Origin: CAYPOY01 sp964412395 | GTDB taxonomy: Bacteria; Chloroflexota; Anaerolineae; B4-G1 | Assembly (NCBI GenBank): GCA_964412395.1 | Contig: CAYPOY010000353.1 | Span: 1-5,281, forward strand | DNA: 5,281 nucleotides | Direction of reading: 5' to 3' | Notes under the pieces: model-generated | Seen by the model: the letters and a program-made list of their open reading frames with translations, nothing else | Database searches by the model: none | What the model was told of the DNA's origin: nothing | Position numbers and translations under genes: made by a program | In this document: one piece after another, positions 1 through 4,980 of the stretch | Numbering within the stretch: the first letter of the stretch is position 1 | How the letters are laid out: the number at the start of each line of letters is the position of its first letter

Positions 1-1489
1 TCGTCTGGATCACGGCCTCCCGGACTTCGGGGTTGAGGTAGTTCAACTGGGCGGTGTCGTTCCAGGGCATGCTGGTGCCGTCGTTGCCGTGGTAGATATA
101 CTTCTCGCTGCCGGTCCAGTGGTCCACCCGCTTGAAGACCACCGCGGCATCGCTGCGGTTGTAATAATGGTCTTCCAGGTAAATACCAACATGCTCGTCC
201 CAGGAAAGGTTGGGGCCGTTGAAGGTGTAGGGGGGGAAGGGGCTGTAGTCCAACGAGATGAACCAGTCTGGATGCTCGATCACCCACTTGGAATCAATGG
301 CCATGTGGTTGGGCACCATGTCGCTGGCCAGACGAAGGCCGCGTTTCCACGCTCGCTCCCTCAAGTCCTGGTACGCCTCGTCACCTCCCAAATCAGCCGC
401 AACCTGGTAGTCAAACAGCGAGTAGGCCGATGCGACGGCCTCAGGATTTCCGCACATTTGCTTGATCTTCTGCGATGCCGTGCTGCGCTCCCAGAGACCG
501 ATCAACCACAAACCGGTAAAGCCCCGGCGAGCCAGGGTGTCCAGCTCCTCATCGGGAATGTGCTCCAGCCGCGTCATTGAGCGGCCATATTGCCTGGAGA
601 GTTGGTCCAGCCACACGTAGACGTTCTTGGCGATCAACACCAGGCTGGGCATCCATTCCCGGTCGGGACTGAAACGCTCGGCCTCCAGTTCCAGCCCGGT
701 GAACTCGACCACCCGGCTGGGGCCTGGCCCCAGGAAAATCGCTTTTTCTTCCTCTCTGATCAGGTCCAGGCTGCTGAGCAGGCGGTACAAGTGCCCGCCC
801 AGCAGATATCCCCATCGTTCCCGAATGTACTCCAGTTGTCCAGGAAGCGAGTGGGGTACGACAACGGCAGGGCGGCGGAGCATATCCACCATGTTCTGAT
901 TCTCAGGGCCGAAGGGTGGTTGCGTCTCGAAGAACTCGTGCAGGCTGGATATGACTTGCCGATAGGCTGTTTCCTTGTCCAGCGCGGTGTCGTCAAACAG
1001 TTCCAGAAACGGTGAGAAGGCCGGGTTTGTGTTCGCCAGCCAGAGCATCAACATTTCTTCCAGCACGATCTGGCGATGGGGGACGCCGGCAGTCTCTCCC
1101 TCCAGGTAGTCCTCAAGCGCGACCTCCCGCCGGTAGACGGCAAGGGGGGGAAATTCGTCCGCAAATTTGTACAAGGCTGTGTCAACCGTTTCTTTACCTG
1201 GCTCTTCGTACAACCAATCCAGCGCCTGGGGCATGACTTCCGAGTTCTTCTGTTCACGGTACAGGCCGACTACGTGGTGCAGGATTTCGTCTATCAGTCC
1301 CATCGCGTTGACCTGCCCGGCTTTCACGGCCTGCTCTGGGAATCTGACCAGGTCCCGCTTTTCATTCATTTTCTGTGCGAACACCCGCGCGGCGTGGAAG
1401 TTGGCAAAGATGACGTTGCCGCTGAGGGAGAACAGCGATTGATCAAACTGGTATTGGTCTCGTGCTTTGCGGGAGATGTGAAACTCCAT
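1..1489 (-). CDS. Large GH13 alpha-amylase-family protein, 5' part (runs off the left edge)
   Basis: The first 496 codons are present and open to the window edge. Residues 1-300 hold no amylase motif and are rich in charged and aromatic residues, starting MEFHISRKARDQYQF. The catalytic barrel follows: an SAYSLFDYQVAADLGG segment at about 354-369 resembles the GH13 strand leading to the -1 site, and DMVPNH at 390-395 is conserved region I. LNYLNPEVREAV at about 482-493 matches the stretch that normally precedes region II. The catalytic Asp, Glu and Asp of regions II-IV would lie outside the window, so activity cannot be judged. Family knowledge places such proteins in alpha-glucan hydrolysis or transfer; a cytoplasmic location is inferred because no signal peptide is visible. 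It lies downstream of glgC in the same direction, after a 335-bp gap, so it may have its own promoter. The start is ATG at 1489; an in-frame GTG at 1495 is a real alternative. The exact substrate and subfamily are not determined. Confidence 0.9.
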   Translation of the reverse strand, partial: MEFHISRKARDQYQFDQSLFSLSGNVIFANFHAARVFAQKMNEKRDLVRFPEQAVKAGQVNAMGLIDEILHHVVGLYREQKNSEVMPQALDWLYEEPGKETVDTALYKFADEFPPLAVYRREVALEDYLEGETAGVPHRQIVLEEMLMLWLANTNPAFSPFLELFDDTALDKETAYRQVISSLHEFFETQPPFGPENQNMVDMLRRPAVVVPHSLPGQLEYIRERWGYLLGGHLYRLLSSLDLIREEEKAIFLGPGPSRVVEFTGLELEAERFSPDREWMPSLVLIAKNVYVWLDQLSRQYGRSMTRLEHIPDEELDTLARRGFTGLWLIGLWERSTASQKIKQMCGNPEAVASAYSLFDYQVAADLGGDEAYQDLRERAWKRGLRLASDMVPNHMAIDSKWVIEHPDWFISLDYSPFPPYTFNGPNLSWDEHVGIYLEDHYYNRSDAAVVFKRVDHWTGSEKYIYHGNDGTSMPWNDTAQLNYLNPEVREAVIQT

Positions 1490-1500
1490 CTGCACTACAT

Positions 1501-1505
1501 CCTCT
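1501..1505 (-). promoter_or_regulatory. Ribosome binding site of the GH13 gene
   Basis: AGAGG on the - strand lies 5 nt before an in-frame GTG (1495-1493) and 11 nt before the ATG at 1489-1487. It makes a start near here far more likely than the in-frame ATG at 1642. Spacing favours the GTG, while codon strength and my memory of the family N-terminus (MEFHISR) favour the ATG. An ATG directly followed by the stop TAG (1500-1495) sits between the AGAGG and the gene. Confidence 0.55.
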
Positions 1506-1549
1506 TTTTTTGGGGTATTTTCCACTTTGTGTGGGTACTCATTGATAGA

Positions 1550-1596
1550 ACGCAGATAAACGCTGATTTTTGGCCCATATCTGCGAAAATCTGCGT
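1550..1596. repeat. 47-bp double-armed palindrome (ATCTGCG / CGCAGAT units)
   Basis: The outer arms ACGCAGAT (1550-1557) and ATCTGCGT (1589-1596) are perfect reverse complements. The inner arms CGCTGAT (1561-1567) and ATCTGCG (1579-1585) match except for one pair. Outer and inner units on each side are separated by AAA and repeat with a 10-bp step. The centre is TTTTGGCCCAT (1568-1578). The form resembles short dispersed intergenic repeats that I recall from many environmental bacterial genomes; whether it recurs in this genome cannot be seen here. It lies about 60-107 bp upstream of the GH13 start. Confidence 0.6.
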
Positions 1597-1646
1597 CCAA
1601 TTTCCCTACGAATAGTTCCCCACAGATTTTAGCCACACTCATATCA

Positions 1647-1724
1647 TTACATTCCACAATGAAGCAGATTCAGTTTGGCGAGGGCGATCAACGGGCCAGC
1701 GTTGGAGACGACTTGCCCGGCCAT
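1647..1724 (-). pseudogene. Remnant of a PIN-domain (DUF3368 / VapC-like) toxin gene, N-terminal end only
   Basis: A 25-codon reading frame opens with MAGQVVSNAGPLIALAKL and ends at a TAA after LNLLHCGM. VVSNAGPLIALAKLNLL matches the first beta strand and helix of the PIN-domain proteins annotated DUF3368, including the first catalytic acidic-position region (often D, here N in SNAGPL, which this subgroup commonly carries). Family members are about 150 residues, so roughly five sixths is missing. None of the other frames downstream continues the domain, which points to a deletion rather than a frameshift. The ATG overlaps the TGA of a short frame (1786-1723, TGATG) ending SEETVREELV. That is the arrangement expected for an antitoxin-toxin pair, but I do not recognise the upstream peptide. 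The remnant lies on the same strand as glgC and the GH13 gene and is presumably non-functional. Confidence 0.55.
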
Positions 1725-1824
1725 CAGACCAGTTCCTCCCGCACCGTCTCTTCGGAGAAAAACGTCAACCTCGAACCAGTCGCAGGTAAAGATTAAAGAT
1801 CGGACAAAGTTGCCAATGGCCCGG

Positions 1825-3081
1825 TCACTCCACGACCCCAATGGTTGTCCCACTGGAGATGAAATCCTTCTCGAAGGCGTCCTCGCTGAGGTCGGCGGCG
1901 ATGACACAATTGCGGCCGATGCGCGTGTGGGCTGGGATTAGCGTGTTCTTGCCGACGACGGTGAGGCCGCTGTGCAGGCCGGCCGTGACGTTGGGTGTCC
2001 GGTCGTCTCCCCAGCCGACCCGTGCCTCTGCCCCGACCCGGACGTGTTTGTCGAGGATGGCGTGATCCACCACCGCATTCTCCTCAATCACTGCGTCGGT
2101 CATCAAAATGGAGTGGCGCACGACGGCTCCCTGCTGCACCACCACCCCCGGCGAGAGCACCGAGCGCTCGACGGTGCCCTTGATGACGCAGCCGTCGGTG
2201 AAGAGGGAATGGGCTATGGTCGCCTCGCTGCGGATGTTGACCGGGGGACGCTCTTCACTGCGGGTATGGATGACCCATTCCCGGTCGAGCAGGTCTAGCC
2301 GGGGCTCGTCCACCAGCAGATCCATGTGGGCCTGCCAATAGGCGTCAATGGTACCGACGTCCACCCAGTAGCCGTGGTACGGGAAGGCGTAAACGCGGTG
2401 GGTCTCCATCATCTGCGGGATGATGTTGCCGCCAAAGTCGTGGCGTGACCCGGCCTGGTCGTGGTCGGCCGTCAGTACCTCGCGCAGCGCATCGGTATTG
2501 AAGGCGTAGATGCCCATTGATCCCAGGGTGCCTCTGGGCTGTGTGGGTTTCTCCTCAAAACCGAGGACTTTGTATTCCTCGTTGGTCTCCAGGATGCCGA
2601 AGCGGGGGGTGTCCTCCGGCGCGATGCGCAGTGTAGCGATGGTCACGTCGGCCCCGTGATCCAGGTGGAAGGCGACCATCACGTCATAGTCCATCTTGTA
2701 GATGTGGTCGCCGCCGAGAATCAGAACGACGTCGGGGCGGTGGTGACGGATGAAATCCAGGTTCTGGTAGATGGCGTCGGCAGTGCCCTGATACCAATCG
2801 GAATCGCGGGGGCCTACGTAGGGTTGAAGCAGGGTGACGCCGCCAGTCACCCGATCCAGGTCCCAGGGCCAGCCGGACTGGATGTGGTCGTTGAGCGAGC
2901 GGGGTCGGTACTGGGTGCAGATGCCAACGGTGAAGATGCCCGAGTTGGAGCAGTTGGAGAGCGTGAAGTCAATGATGCGATATTTGCCGGCAAAGGGCAC
3001 GGCGGGCTTGGTTCGCTTCTGCGTGAGCGCACTCAAGCGGCTGCCCGCACCGCCCGCCAGGATCATCGCCAGGGTGCGCAT
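1825..3081 (-). CDS. glgC: Glucose-1-phosphate adenylyltransferase (ADP-glucose pyrophosphorylase)
   Basis: This enzyme makes ADP-glucose and pyrophosphate from glucose-1-phosphate and ATP, the committed step of bacterial glycogen synthesis in the cytoplasm. The 418 residues match the usual family length of about 400-430. The nucleotidyltransferase domain opens with the pyrophosphorylase signature LAGGAGSRL (8-16), then KRTKPAVPFAGKYRIIDF (22-39). K33 corresponds to the E. coli activator-site Lys39, so fructose-1,6-bisphosphate-type allosteric control is possible. WYQGTADAIYQN (96-107), GGDHIYKMDY (123-132, with the metal-binding Asp125), FEEKP with the glucose-1-phosphate Lys178, and GYWVDVGTIDAYW (237-249) are all intact. 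From about residue 290 the hexapeptide pattern of a left-handed beta-helix domain follows. It starts 9 bp after glgA, and the two are probably coupled. No terminator is visible after it. Confidence 0.97.
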   Translation of the reverse strand: MRTLAMILAGGAGSRLSALTQKRTKPAVPFAGKYRIIDFTLSNCSNSGIFTVGICTQYRPRSLNDHIQSGWPWDLDRVTGGVTLLQPYVGPRDSDWYQGTADAIYQNLDFIRHHRPDVVLILGGDHIYKMDYDVMVAFHLDHGADVTIATLRIAPEDTPRFGILETNEEYKVLGFEEKPTQPRGTLGSMGIYAFNTDALREVLTADHDQAGSRHDFGGNIIPQMMETHRVYAFPYHGYWVDVGTIDAYWQAHMDLLVDEPRLDLLDREWVIHTRSEERPPVNIRSEATIAHSLFTDGCVIKGTVERSVLSPGVVVQQGAVVRHSILMTDAVIEENAVVDHAILDKHVRVGAEARVGWGDDRTPNVTAGLHSGLTVVGKNTLIPAHTRIGRNCVIAADLSEDAFEKDFISSGTTIGVVE

Positions 3082-3087
3082 CCCCCT

Positions 3088-3092
3088 CTCCT
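3088..3092 (-). promoter_or_regulatory. glgC ribosome binding site overlapping the glgA stop
   Basis: AGGAG on the - strand lies 6 nt before the glgC ATG at 3081. Its first two bases are also the last two bases of the glgA TAG stop (3093-3091). Ribosomes ending glgA would therefore finish on the glgC initiation site, which suggests translational coupling and fixes the glgC start. Confidence 0.85.
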
Positions 3093-4560
3093 ATGTTCCG
3101 TGCACCTTCATCGCCCGCCGGTAGAGCTTGACGTACTCCTGCGCCGAGGCCGACCAGGAGAAATCAATCGCCATTCCCCGCTTTTGCGCTCTACGCCAGG
3201 CCTTCTTTTTGTGGTAGACCTTCAGTGCCCGCTCCAACGCATCCTGGCATGCTTCAGGAGTATAGTCTGTGAAAGTAAACCCTGTGCCACGGCCCCGCTT
3301 GGCTGTGTAATCGGCGACCGTATCGGCCAGCCCACCGGTCGCTCTCACGACGGGCACGCAGCCGTAGCGCATCGCGATCATCTGCCCCAGCCCGCACGGC
3401 TCGACGGCGCTGGGCATCAGGAACATGTCTGCGCCAGCGTAGATGCGCCGCGCCAGCACGCCATCGAATTTGAGGAAAGCGCGCACTCTATCGGGAAAGC
3501 GAACCTGGACGCGCTCGAACATCTCGTGGTACTGGGGCTGACCGGTGCCGAGCAGAACGAACTGAGCCTCTCCTTCCAGCCTTTCTTCTCCCAGAAGCCA
3601 TTCCAGCACCGGCTCCATCAGGTCCATACCTTTGACCTCGTCCAGCCGCGTGACCATCCCGACCAGGGGCACATCGGGTCGCACGGGGAGGCGCGCCTGT
3701 TGCTGCAAGGCGGTCTTGTTGGCAACTCGCCGGTCGAGCGTCTCGACGTCGAAGCGGTGGGGGATGTTGGGGTCTGTGGCCGGGTCCCACTGTTCGTAGT
3801 CAATCCCGTTGACTACACCGAAGAGCCGATCTTGTCGTTCTCCCAGCAAGGGGGCCAATCCCATCCCCATCTCTGGGGTGAGGATCTCCTGCGCGTAGCG
3901 CTTGCTGACGGTGTTGATTAGGTCAGCGTGGGCGATGCCCTGGGCCATCCAGTTCACTGCCCCAGGCTGCTCAATGGGCAGATGTTTCAGGTATTCCATC
4001 TGCGCGAAGGTCAGGATCAGCCGGCCGGCGATGCCCTGGTAGGCCAGGTTGTGAATAGTGAAGAGGGTGGCGATGTCGCGGTAGAAGGAGTCCCGCCGAC
4101 CGGCCGTGTTCAGCCAGGCCGGCACGATGCCTGTGTGCCAGTCGTTGGCGTGGATCACGTCCGGCTTCCAGTCCAGGAGGTGAAGCGCGGCGAGGGATGC
4201 CCGTCCGAAGACGGCGAAGCGTTGTGCGTCGTCCTCGAAGCCGTAGACACGGTCGCGGGAGGAAAAATACAATTCATTCCAGATGAGATAGACGGGGAGG
4301 CCTCCTTCAATGGTGGTGCCGATCAGATGGACGTGCTCTTCCCCAGGCCCGAGCGGGATAGGGAAGGGTTCCCCGATCTTTTCGAAGTGGAACTGATCGC
4401 TACGGATGGTACCGTAGCGTGGTATCATCAGCCGCACGTCGTGGCCCAGCGCCCGGATGGCATCGGGCAGCGAACCGGCCACGTCGGCCAACCCGCCCAC
4501 CTTAGCGAAAGGCACTGCTTCAGCGGCGAGAAATAGGATTTTGAGCGGCTTTTTGGTCAT
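3091..4560 (-). CDS. glgA: Glycogen synthase (ADP-glucose:alpha-1,4-glucan glucosyltransferase, GT5)
   Basis: This enzyme transfers glucose from ADP-glucose to the non-reducing end of alpha-1,4-glucan. The 489 residues are the normal length for bacterial GlgA, with two Rossmann-like domains (GT-B fold). The N-terminal half carries KVGGLADV (20-27; Lys20 of the KxGG ADP-glucose motif), HANDWHTG (137-144), FTIHNLAYQG (167-176) and VVNGID (249-254). The C-terminal half carries VTRLDEVKG (303-311), where Arg305 and Lys310 are the phosphate-binding pair equivalent to E. coli Arg300 and Lys305. EPCGLGQMIAMRYG begins at the catalytic-site Glu387, and VVRATGGLADT follows. One oddity is SAVEPCG at 384-390, where most GlgA proteins have SRFEPCG. 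An AAGGAG site (4573-4568) lies 7 nt before the ATG. The gene follows the mini-protein by 57 bp and precedes glgC by 9 bp, so all three are probably one transcript. Confidence 0.97.
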   Translation of the reverse strand: MTKKPLKILFLAAEAVPFAKVGGLADVAGSLPDAIRALGHDVRLMIPRYGTIRSDQFHFEKIGEPFPIPLGPGEEHVHLIGTTIEGGLPVYLIWNELYFSSRDRVYGFEDDAQRFAVFGRASLAALHLLDWKPDVIHANDWHTGIVPAWLNTAGRRDSFYRDIATLFTIHNLAYQGIAGRLILTFAQMEYLKHLPIEQPGAVNWMAQGIAHADLINTVSKRYAQEILTPEMGMGLAPLLGERQDRLFGVVNGIDYEQWDPATDPNIPHRFDVETLDRRVANKTALQQQARLPVRPDVPLVGMVTRLDEVKGMDLMEPVLEWLLGEERLEGEAQFVLLGTGQPQYHEMFERVQVRFPDRVRAFLKFDGVLARRIYAGADMFLMPSAVEPCGLGQMIAMRYGCVPVVRATGGLADTVADYTAKRGRGTGFTFTDYTPEACQDALERALKVYHKKKAWRRAQKRGMAIDFSWSASAQEYVKLYRRAMKVHGT

Positions 4561-4617
4561 AGCCCAACTCCTTCACTATTCCAACACTTCCGTCAGTTCT
4601 ACCGGTCTGTCCAATCG

Positions 4618-4797
4618 TCACGCAGGAGTGGGCGTAGGCGTGCGGATGGGGAAGGGGGTGAAGGTAGGTATGGGAGTGGGCGTGACCCGGCGTGTCGGTA
4701 CGAGCGTCAACGCCAGGCTAAGCGCCATACTGATGACGACCAGCAGGCTGATAATCCAGAGCATGATATTATTTCGCCGGACTTTTGAGCGACGCAC
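4618..4797 (-). CDS. Small membrane protein with one helix and a Thr-Pro-rich tail, unknown function
   Basis: This 59-residue frame starts at GTG and ends at TGA. It has three clear zones: a basic N-terminus (VRRSKVRRNN, 1-10), a hydrophobic segment suited to one membrane helix (about 11-33, IMLWIISLLVVISMALSLAL and on), and a Thr/Pro tail (about 39-59) ending TPTPTPA. Reality is supported by an excellent AGGAGGT ribosome site, an extended -10 promoter just upstream, and the textbook membrane-plus-linker composition. By the positive-inside rule the N-terminus should be cytoplasmic and the tail outside; an uncleaved signal anchor is more likely than a cleaved signal peptide since no clear cleavage site is seen. 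Short proteins of this style are common in Chloroflexota, but I know of no assigned function. It is the first gene of the glgA-glgC transcript, 57 bp before glgA. The coding DNA of the tail is strongly C-rich, unlike the neighbouring genes. Confidence 0.78.
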   Translation of the reverse strand: MRRSKVRRNNIMLWIISLLVVISMALSLALTLVPTRRVTPTPIPTFTPFPIRTPTPTPA

Positions 4798-4800
4798 GGT

Positions 4801-4807
4801 ACCTCCT
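4801..4807 (-). promoter_or_regulatory. Strong ribosome binding site of the mini-protein
   Basis: AGGAGGT is a full anti-Shine-Dalgarno match and lies 3 nt before the GTG at 4797 (4 nt counted from AGGAGG). The spacing is slightly short but usable. The next in-frame start, ATG at 4764, is 36 nt away, so this site decides for the GTG and is the main evidence that the mini-gene is translated. Confidence 0.75.
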
Positions 4808-4832
4808 GTAAGTGGTTGCTATTTGATGCTTC

Positions 4833-4860
4833 ATTATAGCACAGCAGTGAGGAGACACAA
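4833..4860 (-). promoter_or_regulatory. Extended -10 promoter of the mini-protein-glgA-glgC unit
   Basis: On the - strand, a perfect TATAAT (4838-4833) is preceded by TGC, giving the extended -10 form TGnTATAAT. A weak -35 box, TTGTGT (4860-4855, three of six consensus bases), lies 16 bp upstream. Transcription should start near 4826, leaving a leader of about 28 nt before the GTG of the mini-protein. It is divergent from the tetR promoter, with start points about 115 bp apart. Confidence 0.7.
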
Positions 4861-4879
4861 GCACAGGCATACCTTAAAG

Positions 4880-4891
4880 TTTTCATGAAAA
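4880..4891. promoter_or_regulatory. Perfect 12-bp palindrome between the divergent promoters
   Basis: TTTTCATGAAAA is perfectly self-complementary and lies 20 bp upstream of the glg -35 box and 14 bp upstream of the tetR -35 box. The position suits a regulator binding site shared by both promoters, or the AT-rich tract may act as an UP-like element for tetR. No protein can be named as its ligand. Confidence 0.35.
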
Positions 4892-4904
4892 TTCCGCCAG
4901 GCTA

Positions 4905-4933
4905 TTGACAGCGCCGATTTTTCGTTATATAAT
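4905..4933 (+). promoter_or_regulatory. Consensus sigma-70 promoter of the tetR-family gene
   Basis: TTGACA (4905-4910) and TATAAT (4928-4933) are both perfect consensus boxes separated by the optimal 17 bp. Transcription should start near 4940, with a leader of about 40 nt. A promoter this strong in front of a regulator gene would usually need repression, which fits the overlapping inverted repeat. Confidence 0.9.
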
Positions 4934-4954
4934 GACTACTAGTCAGTTAATGAC
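4933..4954. promoter_or_regulatory. Probable autoregulatory operator overlapping the tetR-family promoter
   Basis: TGACT-ACT-AGTCA (4933-4945) is a perfect 5-3-5 inverted repeat that begins on the last base of the -10 box and covers the expected start point. A second overlapping repeat, GTCA-GTTAA-TGAC (4942-4954), extends it. TetR-family dimers typically bind inverted repeats of this kind at their own promoters, and a protein bound here would block RNA polymerase. Binding by the adjacent regulator is inferred from position. Confidence 0.6.
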
Positions 4955-4969
4955 CGTGAGTTAGCACAA

Positions 4970-4974
4970 AAGGT
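4970..4974 (+). promoter_or_regulatory. Ribosome binding site of the tetR-family gene
   Basis: The purine run AAAAGG (4968-4973) gives a partial match to the ribosome site, 7 nt before the GTG at 4981. It supports that GTG as the start. The overlapping ATG at 4979 is followed at once by TGA and cannot be used, and the ATG at 4950 is in another frame with a stop after four codons. Confidence 0.6.
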
Positions 4975-4980
4975 GCCTAT

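Larger units (their letters stand above)
1490..1824. other. Intergenic stretch between glgC and the GH13 gene
   Basis: This 335-bp region holds no intact gene. It contains a truncated PIN-toxin remnant (1647-1724) and a palindromic repeat (1550-1596). I found no stem followed by a T-run after the glgC stop, so no rho-independent terminator is supported, and no -35/-10 pair good enough to call upstream of the GH13 gene. TATCAA at about 1549-1544 on the - strand is a possible -10 box, but it has no matching -35. Confidence 0.6.

Noticed and set aside
89..580. A 163-residue + strand frame and several neighbours up to about 1615
   Set aside because: They are antisense to the GH13 gene, which runs off the left edge; the GH13 frame carries the DMVPNH region and continuous homology-like sequence.
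1490..1642. A 51-residue N-terminal extension of the GH13 protein from an in-frame ATG at 1642
   Set aside because: The frame stays open up to a TGA at 1672-1670, but the extension runs through the palindromic repeat, has no good ribosome site, and a usable ribosome site lies next to the GTG/ATG at 1495/1489, where the family-like N-terminus begins.
1745..1770. Hairpin TCTC-TTCG-GAGA as a terminator after glgC
   Set aside because: The stem is only 4 bp, and on the glgC strand the T-run lies before the stem rather than after it, so it does not fit a rho-independent terminator.
1647..1907. The full 86-residue - strand frame containing the PIN-like end
   Set aside because: Its first 60 residues overlap the 3' end of glgC in another frame and look unlike any protein; only the last 25 codons resemble a PIN domain, so only those were annotated as a remnant.
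2656..3921. A 421-residue open frame on the + strand
   Set aside because: It lies opposite glgC and glgA, whose motifs are unambiguous over their whole length; the + strand translation shows no recognisable family and is a shadow of GC-rich coding DNA.
3928..4536. A 202-residue open frame on the + strand
   Set aside because: It is entirely opposite glgA and has no independent domain or ribosome site support.
4457..4888. A 143-residue + strand frame with a Gly-Val-rich middle
   Set aside because: The Gly-Val run is the reverse translation of the Thr-Pro tail of the mini-protein on the - strand, which has the promoter and ribosome site; the + frame has neither and crosses the glg promoter.
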